A stretch of 64,000 bases of DNA from NCBI GenBank assembly GCA_044352985.1, contig JBILCU010000007.1, forward strand, positions 1 to 64,000. Reading direction: 5' to 3'. Made by a program: the position numbers and the translations under genes. Below the pieces are notes generated by a model, which did not search any database, was not told the DNA's origin, and saw only the letters and a program-made list of their open reading frames with translations. Positions 35,140 to 43,937 of this stretch are shown here, in pieces. This DNA comes from JADJDM01 sp044352985. Its GTDB lineage: Bacteria; Bacteroidota; Bacteroidia; B-17B0; Aurantibacillaceae. Each line of letters starts with the position of its first letter. Positions within the stretch are counted from its first letter, which is position 1.

Positions 35140-36408
35140 TTATCTTAATTTTAATGTTACTATAGTTAATACAGCTAACATGATTCCTATGATCCAAAAA
35201 CGAGAAACAATTTTTGATTCATGTAGCCCTACTTTTTGATAATGATGATGCAGTGGAGCCATTTTAAATAATCGGTTTTCGCGTGCGTATTCAATTCCTC
35301 TTTTTCTTTTTTGATATTTGAAATAATAAACTTGCAGTATTACTGAAAGGTTTTCAACTAGAAATACGCCACATAAAATTGGAATCAATAATTCTTTACG
35401 AATTGCAATTGCAAATACTGCAATGATTCCGCCAAGTGCAAGACTTCCTGTATCGCCCATAAAAACTTGTGCAGGAAAAGAATTGTACCATAAAAACCCG
35501 ATACATGCACCAACAAAAGCGGCAATAAATACCACTAACTCCCCTGAATTTGGGATATACATGATATTCAAGTAATCGGCAAAAACTGTATTGCCCGAAA
35601 CGTATGCTAGTATGCCTAAAGTAGTTCCTATGATTGCTGATGTACCTGTTGCCAAGCCATCAATTCCATCAGTAATGTTTGCTCCATTGGAAACTGCTGT
35701 AACAATTAAAATAACAAAAGGAATAAAAACAATCCACCCCCATTTCATGCAATCGTCACATATCCATTTTACAATTACATCGTAATCAAACTCATTGTTT
35801 TTTACAAACGGAATTGTTGTTTTTAATGATTTTGTTTCATATGCTGCATATTTTGGCATTTGTAAATCTTTTTTGTTAGCAATAGCTGTGTCAATGGAAT
35901 AGGCTGCTTGCCCGCTGGTATAAACTCTGTCTTTAGTTGTTACAGAAGGATGAAAATATAGTGTTGCTCCAACTATTAAACCAATACCAATCTGCCCGAT
36001 TACTTTGAATTTTCCTTTTAAACCTTCTTTATTTTTTTTAAAAACTTTTATGTAATCATCAATAAAACCAATTGCTCCTAACCATACTGTTGAAACTAGC
36101 ATCAAAATGATGTATACATTATTAATCTTTGCAAATAATAAAGTAGGTATAATTATGGCTGCAAGTATTATTAAACCACCCATAGTTGGGGTGCCTGCTT
36201 TTTGATTTTGCCCTTCTAAACCTAGCTCACGAATGGTTTCGCCGATTTGTTTTTTGCGGATGTAATTGATGATTCGTTTTCCAAATAAAAGCGAGATGAT
36301 TAATGATCCAATTACAGCCATTGCCGCACGGAATGAAATGTATTGAAAAACTCCTGCGCCCGGAAAATCAAATGCTCTGTCGAGCCATGTGAATAAGTAG
36401 TAAAACAT
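35140..36408 (-). CDS. mraY: Phospho-N-acetylmuramoyl-pentapeptide-transferase
   Basis: A 422-residue polytopic enzyme that links UDP-MurNAc-pentapeptide to undecaprenyl phosphate, giving lipid I. TM helices run through the sequence. Signature stretches are KAGTPTMGGLIIL, the GFIDDYIKV aspartate pair, NGANITDGIDGLATG and FMGDTGSLALGG, plus the MAPLHHHYQKVG histidine cluster near the end. A ~60-residue insert after the fourth segment (about 165-225, with TTKDRVYTSGQ) makes it longer than the E. coli protein and is, as far as I know, common in Bacteroidota. Its ATG shares one base with the murE stop (TAATG). Confidence 0.96.
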   Translation of the reverse strand: MFYYLFTWLDRAFDFPGAGVFQYISFRAAMAVIGSLIISLLFGKRIINYIRKKQIGETIRELGLEGQNQKAGTPTMGGLIILAAIIIPTLLFAKINNVYIILMLVSTVWLGAIGFIDDYIKVFKKNKEGLKGKFKVIGQIGIGLIVGATLYFHPSVTTKDRVYTSGQAAYSIDTAIANKKDLQMPKYAAYETKSLKTTIPFVKNNEFDYDVIVKWICDDCMKWGWIVFIPFVILIVTAVSNGANITDGIDGLATGTSAIIGTTLGILAYVSGNTVFADYLNIMYIPNSGELVVFIAAFVGACIGFLWYNSFPAQVFMGDTGSLALGGIIAVFAIAIRKELLIPILCGVFLVENLSVILQVYYFKYQKRKRGIEYARENRLFKMAPLHHHYQKVGLHESKIVSRFWIIGIMLAVLTIVTLKLR

Positions 36409-37871
36409 TATATTCCTAATTCTTTAGTGGTTGCTTTTAATATTTCAAAGTCATCAAATGGGTGTTTTACCCCTTTTATTTCCTGATAATTTTCATGCCC
36501 TTTACCTGCTATTAATATTATATCTCCAGGTTTTGCTAAAGAACATGCAGTTCTTATTGCTTCTTTTCTATCACTTATACGAAGTGTTTTGCGCATTTCA
36601 ACTGGATCAATGCCTGATTGCATTTGATTTAAAATTTCTTCAGGATCTTCACTTCTAGGGTTATCAGAAGTAAGGATAACTTTTGTGCTTAGTTCGCATG
36701 CAATCTTAGCCATGATGGGGCGCTTTGCACTATCTCTATCACCACCACATCCAACTAATGTAATTACTTGTTCATTTCCGGTGCAAATTGTTTTTATTGT
36801 AGAAAGAACATTTTTTAATGCATCGGGAGTATGCGCATAATCAACAATTCCTGTAATTCCGCTTATTGATTTGTATTGCTGAAATCGTCCTTCAACAGCA
36901 TTTAATGTGCTTAATGCAGTTAATACATTAGTTTTGTCTTGCTTTAGTAAAACAGCAGCGCCATATACCGCAAGAACATTATAGGCGTTAAAGCTGCCAA
37001 TTAATTTTACCCACACTTCTTGTCCATCAACATTAAGCAGCAAACCGTTTAAATGATTTTCGATTATTCTGCTTTTAAAATCTGCAATTCCTTTAAGCGC
37101 ATAGGTGTGTTTTTTGGCTGGAGTATTCTGCAACATAACTAATCCATTTGCATCGTCTTTGTTGGTTAATGCAAATGCATCATCTGTTAAATGATCAAAG
37201 AAACCTTTCTTTGCTTTTATGTATTCACTGAAAGTTTTGTGATAATCTAAATGATCATGTGTGATATTTGTAAATACTGCACCCGCAAAGCTTAAGCCTG
37301 TAATTCTATGCTGTACAACAGCGTGCGAGCTAACTTCCATAAATACATACTGGCAACCTTTTTCAACCATTTTATTAAGCAATTCATTTAATGATATTGC
37401 ATCAGGTGTTGTATGAGTTGATGGAATTACATCGTTTTGAATTTTATTTTTAACGGTTGAAATTAAGCCAACAGTATAGCCAAGTGATTTGAATAAATTA
37501 TACAATAAAGTTACGGTAGTTGTTTTGCCATTTGTGCCTGTAACACCTATTAACTTTAATTTACTCGAAGGTTGATCATAAAAATTTGATGCGATAATGC
37601 CAAGTGCGAATGAGGTATCCTTTACTTTTACATAAGTTATATTTTCTGTTTTTTCTTCAGGAATTTCCTCACATATAACTGCTATTGCGCCATTTTCAAT
37701 TGCTTTATTTATAAATTGATGTCCATCAACTTGCGTGCCTTTTGTTGCTACAAAAAGTGTGTCTTTTTTTACGGCTCGTGAATCAAATACAACAGTTGAA
37801 ACAGCAATATTTGTTGTTCCAATGATTTCTTCTAAACCTGCTTTATATAGTATGTCTTTTAAAAGTTTCAT
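36408..37871 (-). CDS. murE: UDP-MurNAc-tripeptide ligase (meso-diaminopimelate type)
   Basis: A 487-residue ligase that adds the third residue of the stem peptide. ATP loop GVTGTNGKTTTVTLLY, the EVSSHAVVQHRI segment, NITHDHLDYH and DYAHTPDAL are clear. The DNPR signature (in SDNPRSEDP) indicates meso-diaminopimelate as substrate, as expected for a Gram-negative cell wall. I chose the ATG at 37871, 4 nt after the upstream PBP gene; a TTG at 37883 lies inside that gene. murF, which follows murE in E. coli, is absent here. Confidence 0.96.
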   Translation of the reverse strand: MKLLKDILYKAGLEEIIGTTNIAVSTVVFDSRAVKKDTLFVATKGTQVDGHQFINKAIENGAIAVICEEIPEEKTENITYVKVKDTSFALGIIASNFYDQPSSKLKLIGVTGTNGKTTTVTLLYNLFKSLGYTVGLISTVKNKIQNDVIPSTHTTPDAISLNELLNKMVEKGCQYVFMEVSSHAVVQHRITGLSFAGAVFTNITHDHLDYHKTFSEYIKAKKGFFDHLTDDAFALTNKDDANGLVMLQNTPAKKHTYALKGIADFKSRIIENHLNGLLLNVDGQEVWVKLIGSFNAYNVLAVYGAAVLLKQDKTNVLTALSTLNAVEGRFQQYKSISGITGIVDYAHTPDALKNVLSTIKTICTGNEQVITLVGCGGDRDSAKRPIMAKIACELSTKVILTSDNPRSEDPEEILNQMQSGIDPVEMRKTLRISDRKEAIRTACSLAKPGDIILIAGKGHENYQEIKGVKHPFDDFEILKATTKELGI

Positions 37872-37875
37872 ATTA

Positions 37876-39990
37876 TTATCCAAGTGTTAGTGTTACTAAT
37901 GATCCTTTAATAATTTTTACCCCTGCTTCAAGCGATTGTTTTTTAACTGTTCCTACGCCATTTATTTTCACATACACACCATTGTTTTCCAATAAATACA
38001 ATGCGTCTTTTGCAGATAAACCATACAGACTTGGCATGATTCCTTTTTTTAATTCGGTTTCAATTTTGTTTTCTGATAATTTAATTTTTGTTGAATCAAT
38101 TTCTTTTGTTACCCATTCTACCTCTGTATTACCAATTGAATAAGGAACGTTTAACTCGTTAAGCACTTTCAGAATATCTTCTTTTTTTGTTTTAACTAAT
38201 TCGGGTGACTTAGTTAAAAGCACTTTCTTGTTATTTATTTCTTCTTGGAAATCTAAACTACTTGCGTAAACTTTTTCGGCTATTTCTTTAAAAACAGGGC
38301 CTGCAACTAAACCTCCATAGTATTTTCCGGCTGAAGGATTGTATATGACAACTATACACGAGTATAAAGGTTTTTGAGCAGGGAAGTATCCAACGAAAGA
38401 TGCTTGATAAGAGTGATTGCCTTTTGTTCCGTAACTTTTACCTCCATATGCAATTTGTGCTGTCCCTGTTTTACCAGCAACTTTAAACGCATTGATGTTA
38501 ATTCCTTTTCCAGAACCGTTTTCAATAACACCTTCCATCATTTTTTTTGCCATATCAACAGTTGATTGTTTTACAACTTGTGGATTGATGATTTCTGGAT
38601 TAAATTTTTTTATTGTTTTGCCATTGTGTTGTATTTCTCTTAAGAAACGCGGCTTAACCATGGTTCCATTATTTGCAACGGCATTGTATAGTGTAAGAGT
38701 TTGAAGTGGTGTTATGCCTGTTTCGTAACCGATGGACATCCAAGGCAATGTTGTGCCATACCATTCACTTGAACCTACTTTTTTAATTTTTGGCGTTCCT
38801 TCTCCGGGTATTCCTATTCCTAAAGGTCTATCTAGGTTAAACGATTTTAGTTTTTCTACAAACTTTTTTGGATCTTTACTATAATATTTGGTAACGATTT
38901 GGCTTACACCAACATTTGAAGATGTTTCAAAAATACGCTTCACAGTCAACCTTGCAGCCTCTGGTTCATGCGAATCTTTCATCTCTCTGTCATAGTATTT
39001 ACATGTGCCGTTTCCAACAAAAAAAACATCGTCTAAATCAACATAGCCATCATCCATTGCGGTAATCAATGATGCAAGTTTAAATGTCGATCCTGGTTCT
39101 GAAGGATAACCCATGGCGTAGTTGAATCGTTCCGCGTATTCAGCAGAATCGGTCCTGGTAAGATTTGCAATTGCTTTTATTTCGCCGGTTTTCACTTCCA
39201 TTAAAACTGCACAGCCATGACTGGCATTATTAACTACTAATGCTTTTAATAATGCATTTTCTGCAACATCCTGGATATTGATATCGATGGTAGTGTATAT
39301 ATCATTACCATCTTTTGGTTCAATTTCATTTTCATCGTTAATTGGTCGCCAAACATCTGCAGCAATTTTTTGCATTAATCGTTTACCACTTACTCCTTTT
39401 AATATGCTATCGTAGGCACCTTCAATACCAACTTTTAAATCGTGCTGGGTGTAACCAATAGTACGTGCAGCAAGCATTTGAAATGGCCTTTCTCTTTTAT
39501 TGTTTTGTATGAAAACTAAACCGCCTCTTTTACCTTTTTTCAAAAGCGGAAATGTTTTCATTTTTTGTAAATCTTTGTAGGAAACTTTTCGGTGCAATAA
39601 AATATATCTGTCTTTTTTATTTCTAGCCTTATTCAACATCGACAGGTATTGTTTTTGTGATTTGTCTTTAAATAAGTCAGCAAGTTCTTTTGCCAAAATT
39701 GAACGGTATTTTTTAAAGGTGTCGGTAACAATAGATGGAGCATTTACATCCATGCCCACTTCATAGTAAGGTAGTGATGTTGCAAGTAAGTTGCCATTAG
39801 CATCAAATATATTTCCACGCGCAGCTTCAATGTCAGCATAAGTTGTAGTAAGGCGTTCTGCTTTTTCTTTCCACATTTCACCCTCTACAAATTGTACTGT
39901 TGAAATTCTCCACACTATAGCAATCGCAAAGATTACCATTAAAACGTAGACAATATACATCCTCCACAATATGTCGCGTTTGTGTTCCAT
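37876..39990 (-). CDS. ftsI: Septal class B penicillin-binding protein with PASTA domain (FtsI-type)
   Basis: A 704-residue D,D-transpeptidase anchored by one N-terminal helix (about 12-31), with the catalytic domain in the periplasm. The active-site motifs are SxxK at S301-K304 (GSTFK), SSN (in ETSSNVGVS) and KTG (in VAGKTGTAQIAY). A class B dimerisation domain (about 50-220) precedes them. The C-terminus (about 600-704) holds PASTA-like material, ending MPSLYGLSAKDALYLLEN...GSLVTLTLG. It should crosslink septal peptidoglycan with FtsW. ATG start. Confidence 0.95.
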   Translation of the reverse strand: MEHKRDILWRMYIVYVLMVIFAIAIVWRISTVQFVEGEMWKEKAERLTTTYADIEAARGNIFDANGNLLATSLPYYEVGMDVNAPSIVTDTFKKYRSILAKELADLFKDKSQKQYLSMLNKARNKKDRYILLHRKVSYKDLQKMKTFPLLKKGKRGGLVFIQNNKRERPFQMLAARTIGYTQHDLKVGIEGAYDSILKGVSGKRLMQKIAADVWRPINDENEIEPKDGNDIYTTIDINIQDVAENALLKALVVNNASHGCAVLMEVKTGEIKAIANLTRTDSAEYAERFNYAMGYPSEPGSTFKLASLITAMDDGYVDLDDVFFVGNGTCKYYDREMKDSHEPEAARLTVKRIFETSSNVGVSQIVTKYYSKDPKKFVEKLKSFNLDRPLGIGIPGEGTPKIKKVGSSEWYGTTLPWMSIGYETGITPLQTLTLYNAVANNGTMVKPRFLREIQHNGKTIKKFNPEIINPQVVKQSTVDMAKKMMEGVIENGSGKGININAFKVAGKTGTAQIAYGGKSYGTKGNHSYQASFVGYFPAQKPLYSCIVVIYNPSAGKYYGGLVAGPVFKEIAEKVYASSLDFQEEINNKKVLLTKSPELVKTKKEDILKVLNELNVPYSIGNTEVEWVTKEIDSTKIKLSENKIETELKKGIMPSLYGLSAKDALYLLENNGVYVKINGVGTVKKQSLEAGVKIIKGSLVTLTLG

Positions 39991-40026
39991 TTTTTTAATC
40001 GGTTTTAAACTGCCGAAACAGAAATA

Positions 40027-40455
40027 TTATTTTTGATTTACAGAATCTGTAACCAGTATCTTCATTGGCGGCACAACGGGTTCCCGAAGGCCTAATTTTT
40101 CAACTGCTTTGGCTACTTCACTCTGTTTGCTTATAAACATTAAATCAGATTTGCTTGAAATGTATTCACTTCTTAATTCTTTTATTTCAGCAATTAATTT
40201 ATTTTGCGTTCTTATTTTCCCATCTGCCCAATATCCATTAGCAATGTAAAGTAAGCCCAGTAAACAAAGGAAAAGAACGTATGGTATATGCTTTAGAGAT
40301 TTTTCATTACTTAAAAAAGTTCCTCCAAAAATTGCAGATAATATTTTAAATAAAAGTCCTTTCTTTTTAGTTGTTTTTTTTTCAGTTACAACTTTTTTTT
40401 CGACTTCTTTCTGCCTTGGTTCTTCTTTAATTATTTCTCTAAATTTATTTCCCAA
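40027..40455 (-). CDS. FtsL-like cell division protein
   Basis: A 142-residue bitopic protein. A very basic cytoplasmic N-terminus (KKVVTEKKTTKKK) leads to one transmembrane segment (about 60-78, VLFLCLLGLLYIANGYW). A predicted coiled-coil follows (TQNKLIAEIKELRSEYISSKSDLMF). This layout and the slot between rsmH and the PBP gene match the Bacteroidota FtsL-like family. It would bridge FtsQ/DivIC-type partners and the FtsW-PBP pair. The start is TTG, 8 nt after the rsmH stop; an in-frame stop lies five codons further up, and I see no ATG or GTG that could serve. Confidence 0.8.
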   Translation of the reverse strand: MGNKFREIIKEEPRQKEVEKKVVTEKKTTKKKGLLFKILSAIFGGTFLSNEKSLKHIPYVLFLCLLGLLYIANGYWADGKIRTQNKLIAEIKELRSEYISSKSDLMFISKQSEVAKAVEKLGLREPVVPPMKILVTDSVNQK

Positions 40456-40462
40456 TTTATTT

Positions 40463-41365
40463 TTAATTTATTTTTTCTGCTATTCTAAGTTTTGCGCTTC
40501 GCGCTCTGTTATTTAGATTTATCTCATTTTCATTAGGCACTATCGGTTTTTTGGTAATCAGTTCAAATGGCCTGAATATGTTTCCGAAAAAATCTTTATC
40601 CTGTTTTCCTTCACAATTCCCGGTTTTCATAAAGTCCTTCACCAGTCTATCTTCTAATGAATGGTAACTCATAATAACTAATCTGCCTTTATTTTCTAAC
40701 ACCTGAAGGCTTTGATTTAAAAATTCCTGAAGCACTTCCATTTCTTTGTTTACTTCAATTCGTAATGCTTGAAAAACACGCGCTAAATATTTATGTTCAG
40801 CATGTTTAGGCGCAATTGTTGATACAATTTCTTTTAATTGAAATGTTGTCTCAATAGGTTGATCATTTCTTGCACTTACAATTAAATCAGACAGCTTTCT
40901 GAAATTTTCAATTTCACCATATAATCTAAAAATTCGTGAAAGATCTTTTCCTTCATAGTTTTTAATTACGACTGAAGCTGTTAAAGATGCCTTTGTATTC
41001 ATTCGCATATCTAGAGGGCCCTCATGTCGAATTGAAAAACCTCTTTCGCCTGTATCAAACTGATGAGATGATACCCCTAAATCTGCCAAAATCCCATTTA
41101 CTTGTTTAATTCCATGTAATCGCAATGAATTCTGCAGATACATGAAGTTTTGGTTGATAAAAATGATTCTTGAATCATTAGGCAAATTTTTACTAGCTGT
41201 GATATCTTGATCAAATGCAATTAGTTTTCCTTTATCGCTTAATGATTCGAGGATTTTTTTTGAATGTCCGCCACCACCAAAAGTTACATCCACATAAATT
41301 CCATCAGGATTAATTTTTAAGCCTTCAATACACTCTTTTAAAAGAACGGGTTCGTGATAACTCAT
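40463..41365 (-). CDS. rsmH: 16S rRNA (cytosine(1402)-N4)-methyltransferase
   Basis: A 300-residue SAM-dependent enzyme that methylates C1402 in the ribosomal P site. The N-terminus SYHEPVLLKECIEGL is diagnostic, followed by motif I VDVTFGGGGHSKKIL (25-39), ILADLGVSSHQFDTGERGFS and the MRMN loop (GPLDMRMNTK). C-terminal MSYHSLEDRLVKDFMK and NNRARSAKLRIAEK complete the family. ATG start overlapping the mraZ stop (ATGA). Second gene of the cluster. Confidence 0.97.
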   Translation of the reverse strand: MSYHEPVLLKECIEGLKINPDGIYVDVTFGGGGHSKKILESLSDKGKLIAFDQDITASKNLPNDSRIIFINQNFMYLQNSLRLHGIKQVNGILADLGVSSHQFDTGERGFSIRHEGPLDMRMNTKASLTASVVIKNYEGKDLSRIFRLYGEIENFRKLSDLIVSARNDQPIETTFQLKEIVSTIAPKHAEHKYLARVFQALRIEVNKEMEVLQEFLNQSLQVLENKGRLVIMSYHSLEDRLVKDFMKTGNCEGKQDKDFFGNIFRPFELITKKPIVPNENEINLNNRARSAKLRIAEKIN

Positions 41366-41829
41366 TCGGGGTCATCGTTAAAGTCTACACCGCCTAACAC
41401 ATCCTGAGCTAATTTTTCTATATCTACATCTTGATCCAAGAAATCTTCATACAATTTCTTGTCCCATATTTCAATTACATTATTACTACCTAAAACTTTA
41501 ATGTCAGTTTTTATGTCAGCATATTCGTTTAATGCCTTAGGTAATAAAATTCTTCCCGCACTGTCCGCTTCACAACCGGTTGCGCCACCAGTAAATTTTC
41601 TTACAAACACGTCATTTGCTTTTATTAAACGATTGAGTTTGCTCAGCTTTTTATTCAACTTTTCCCACTCTGAAATTGGATAAAGAACGAGGCATTTTTG
41701 ATGAAGGTTTCTGTTGATGACAAATCCATTTTCGAAGGCAGCATCTAGTTGCTTTCTCAAATTGACAGGAAACATAAATCTTCCCTTAACGTCAACCTTA
41801 CATTCAAATTCACCAATTAGACCAGTCAT
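41362..41829 (-). CDS. mraZ: Transcriptional regulator MraZ
   Basis: A 155-residue DNA-binding protein with two AbrB-like halves, each bearing the family DxxGR motif: DVKGRFMFPVNLR and DSAGRILLPKALNEY. MraZ forms ring-shaped oligomers that bind direct repeats upstream of its own gene and control the division/cell-wall operon. Four such repeats lie at 41871-41910. I chose the ATG at 41829, which gives the usual MTGLIGEFECKVD start; a TTG at 41856 would overlap the promoter box. First gene of the cluster. Confidence 0.95.
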   Translation of the reverse strand: MTGLIGEFECKVDVKGRFMFPVNLRKQLDAAFENGFVINRNLHQKCLVLYPISEWEKLNKKLSKLNRLIKANDVFVRKFTGGATGCEADSAGRILLPKALNEYADIKTDIKVLGSNNVIEIWDKKLYEDFLDQDVDIEKLAQDVLGGVDFNDDPE

Positions 41830-41853
41830 TTTATTTATCCTTCGAAGACATGT

Positions 41854-41861
41854 CAAAATTA
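41854..41861 (-). promoter_or_regulatory. -7 promoter box of the division/cell-wall operon
   Basis: The minus strand reads TAATTTTG, an exact TAnnTTTG, about 25 nt before the mraZ ATG. The -33 position falls inside the MraZ box array, where no TTG is found. This suits a promoter whose upstream half is covered by its regulator. Confidence 0.5.
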
Positions 41862-41870
41862 GTTAAATTT

Positions 41871-41910
41871 TACCACTTTCTACCACTTTACCCCATTTTT
41901 TACCACTTTG
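41871..41910 (-). promoter_or_regulatory. MraZ operator: four direct repeats with 10-bp period
   Basis: Read on the minus strand, the array is (C)AAAGTGGTA, AAAAATGGGG, TAAAGTGGTA, GAAAGTGGTA, in exact 10-bp register. Three units share AAAGTGGTA and the second is TGGGG, like the E. coli MraZ box. Known MraZ sites are three or more repeats of this kind at one-turn spacing. The array sits directly upstream of the operon's -7 box. Confidence 0.85.
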
Positions 41911-42073
41911 TTGAAAACTTGCAAAATGAACAATAGTTTGTTTATTAGACTTTTAAATGCAAATTCACTTGAAATGCTTATTATTGCTGTTGAATTTTGA
42001 TGTTGATGTGATAAAATGAGAATTGCTTTTTTATAGCTATTAACATCTTTTTAACACGTTGTTTTTAAGACAG

Positions 42074-42943
42074 ATGAAGCCAATTAATAAATTTATAGAT
42101 GTTGAGAAGGTTATTAGTGAAAAAAATCCGGCTTTAATTAAATTTTTGCCTCGTTTTATAATAAACTACATTAAAAAAAAACTGCACGAGGATTTTATAA
42201 ACCAAGGAATTGAAAATTATCAAGAGTCCTTTGAGCACGATTTTAATGAGGCGGCTCTAAATTATATGGGCGCTAATGTAACATGGAGTGGATTAGAAAA
42301 TATACCAAAACATGGAGGCGTAATAATTGTGGCCAATCACCCTTTAGGAGGCTTAGATGGATTGGCATTGATAAAAGCAGTAAGTAATGTGCGATTAGAT
42401 ACCCGATTTTTAGTAAATGATATTTTATTGAAGTTAACTAATTTTAAGCGTTTATTTGTTGGGGTGAATAAAGTGGGAAAAACAGCTGCTGAAGCCTTAA
42501 AGATAATCGATTCAACATATGCATCTGATCATGTAGTACTCGTTTTTCCAGCTGGTTTAGTTTCAAGGAAACAAAATGGTGTAGTAAAGGATTTGGAATG
42601 GAAAAAGAGTTTTGTTTCTCAGGCTATAAAAAATAAAAGGCAAGTGGTGCCGGTTTTTATTGAAGGAAAAAATTCAAATTTTTTTTACAATTTTTCCCTT
42701 TGGAGAAAGAGGCTTGGTATAAAAGCAAATGTTGAAATGTTTTTCTTAGCAGATGAAATGGTAAAACAAAAAAGTAAAACCATACACGTTCATTTTGGAA
42801 AAGCGATTTCTTATGAGGTTTTTAATAAGCAGTTTTCACATATAGAATGGGCTCAACTGGTTAAAGAGTATGTGTATTTGATGGATGAGGAGAATAAAAA
42901 AAGTTTCAATGATTTTATAAATCAAAAATATATTCAAAAATAA
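42074..42943 (+). CDS. Lysophospholipid acyltransferase family protein
   Basis: A 289-residue protein of the PlsC-like acyltransferase fold. The catalytic HX4D box is NHPLGGLDG, followed by the FPAGLVSRK motif (block III, usually FPEGxxS) and a VVPVFIEGKNS block. Hydrophobic and basic N-terminal segments suggest association with the inner membrane. The closest described relatives make phosphatidate, ornithine lipids or lipid A precursors; substrate cannot be chosen here. I chose the ATG at 42074; the TTG at 42059 is less likely. It is divergent from the mraZ operon. Confidence 0.85.
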   Translation: MKPINKFIDVEKVISEKNPALIKFLPRFIINYIKKKLHEDFINQGIENYQESFEHDFNEAALNYMGANVTWSGLENIPKHGGVIIVANHPLGGLDGLALIKAVSNVRLDTRFLVNDILLKLTNFKRLFVGVNKVGKTAAEALKIIDSTYASDHVVLVFPAGLVSRKQNGVVKDLEWKKSFVSQAIKNKRQVVPVFIEGKNSNFFYNFSLWRKRLGIKANVEMFFLADEMVKQKSKTIHVHFGKAISYEVFNKQFSHIEWAQLVKEYVYLMDEENKKSFNDFINQKYIQK

Positions 42944-42975
42944 AGCCCTTCAATGATTGAAGGGCGCAATTTTAT
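42944..42975 (+). terminator. Terminator between convergent genes
   Basis: GCCCTTCA (42945-42952) pairs with TGAAGGGC (42958-42965). The minus-strand side runs into a T-rich TTTATTTTTG, the plus side into AATTTTATT. It can end both the acyltransferase gene (+) and the small lipoprotein gene (-). Confidence 0.7.
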
Positions 42976-43007
42976 TAATAGTAAAGGAAATTTTAACAAA
43001 TAGCTGC

Positions 43008-43142
43008 TTAAACTGATTTTTTAGCAGAAGATGTTGCGGCTGGAGCCTTTGCATAGGCTGGACAGCTTTTTGAACTTACACATGATGTTAAAACAGATGC
43101 TGAAACTAAAATCGCAAGTATTATTAAAGAAATTTTACGCAT
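43008..43142 (-). CDS. Small lipoprotein, 44 residues
   Basis: A short reading frame on the minus strand: ATG at 43142, TAA at 43008. The product begins MRKISLIILAILVSASVLTSC, a textbook lipoprotein signal with lipobox LTSC and the lipidated Cys at residue 21. The mature part is only 24 residues, containing SCPAY and an Ala/Lys/Ser-rich tail. Short lipoproteins with a CPAY motif occur in Bacteroidota as I recall; no function is known to me. It has a consensus promoter 18 nt upstream and a terminator behind it, so it is very likely a real, independently transcribed gene. Confidence 0.8.
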   Translation of the reverse strand: MRKISLIILAILVSASVLTSCVSSKSCPAYAKAPAATSSAKKSV

Positions 43143-43159
43143 ATTTTTAAACTTTGAAA

Positions 43160-43189
43160 CAAAAGTAAAATTTTAAATCATTATCACAA
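43160..43189 (-). promoter_or_regulatory. Full promoter of the small lipoprotein gene
   Basis: On the minus strand TTG (43189-43187) is followed after exactly 19 nt by TACTTTTG (43167-43160), the TTG-N19-TAnnTTTG consensus. The -7 box ends 17 nt before the ATG at 43142. Confidence 0.65.
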
Positions 43190-43243
43190 ATTTATTTTTG
43201 TAGAATTATTAATTTTTTTTTCAATAGTTAATTTTAGAATATT

Positions 43244-43933
43244 ATGTTACAAAATTTATTAACCGATAATTGGAAAAAACTTTTAGAAAATGAATTTAAA
43301 AAAGATTATTTCCTCCAATTGATGAATTTTTATCAATTGGAAAAAAGATCAAACAAGATTTTCCCACCTGAAAATAAATTGTTTTCTGCTTTTAACTTCA
43401 CATCAATCGAAAATTTGAAAGTTGTTATCATTGGTCAAGATCCTTATCATGGATTAGGTCAGGCTAATGGATTGTGTTTTTCGGTTTCCGATGGCATAAA
43501 AAAACCACCTTCTTTGCAAAATATTTTTAAAGAATTACAATCAGATTTGGGCTATCCAGTGCCTGAAACAGGAAATCTTGAGCCTTGGGCAAAACAAGGA
43601 GTATTATTATTAAATACCACTTTAACTGTTAGGGAAGGGGAACCCGGATCGCATTCAAAAAAAGGATGGGAACTATTTACAGATAAGATTATTTCAATTG
43701 TTTCAGATAAAAAAGAAGGTATAATTTTTTTGTTGTGGGGCAATCATGCGCAGGAAAAAGAAAAATTAATTGACATAACAAAACATCTTATTTTAAAGGC
43801 TGCACATCCTTCACCGCTTGCAAGAGGAGCTTTTTTTGGATGTAAACACTTCTCTAAAACAAATTCACATTTAATCCAATTAGGTAAAGAGCCAATTAAT
43901 TGGCAAATAAAAGACAAAACACTTTTTGATTAA
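43244..43933 (+). CDS. ung: Uracil-DNA glycosylase
   Basis: A 229-residue family 1 glycosylase that removes uracil from DNA to start base-excision repair. The catalytic water-activating Asp is in VIIGQDPYHG (about 66-75), the uracil-binding stretch AQGLCFSV-type is GQANGLCFSV, the Gly-Ser loop region is PSLQNIFKEL, and the minor-groove leucine loop is HPSPLARGAFFGCKHFSKTN with the catalytic His. Length is normal. ATG start. A TATTTTTG box lies 43 nt upstream (43193-43200). Confidence 0.96.
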   Translation: MLQNLLTDNWKKLLENEFKKDYFLQLMNFYQLEKRSNKIFPPENKLFSAFNFTSIENLKVVIIGQDPYHGLGQANGLCFSVSDGIKKPPSLQNIFKELQSDLGYPVPETGNLEPWAKQGVLLLNTTLTVREGEPGSHSKKGWELFTDKIISIVSDKKEGIIFLLWGNHAQEKEKLIDITKHLILKAAHPSPLARGAFFGCKHFSKTNSHLIQLGKEPINWQIKDKTLFD

Positions 43934-43937
43934 CGAC

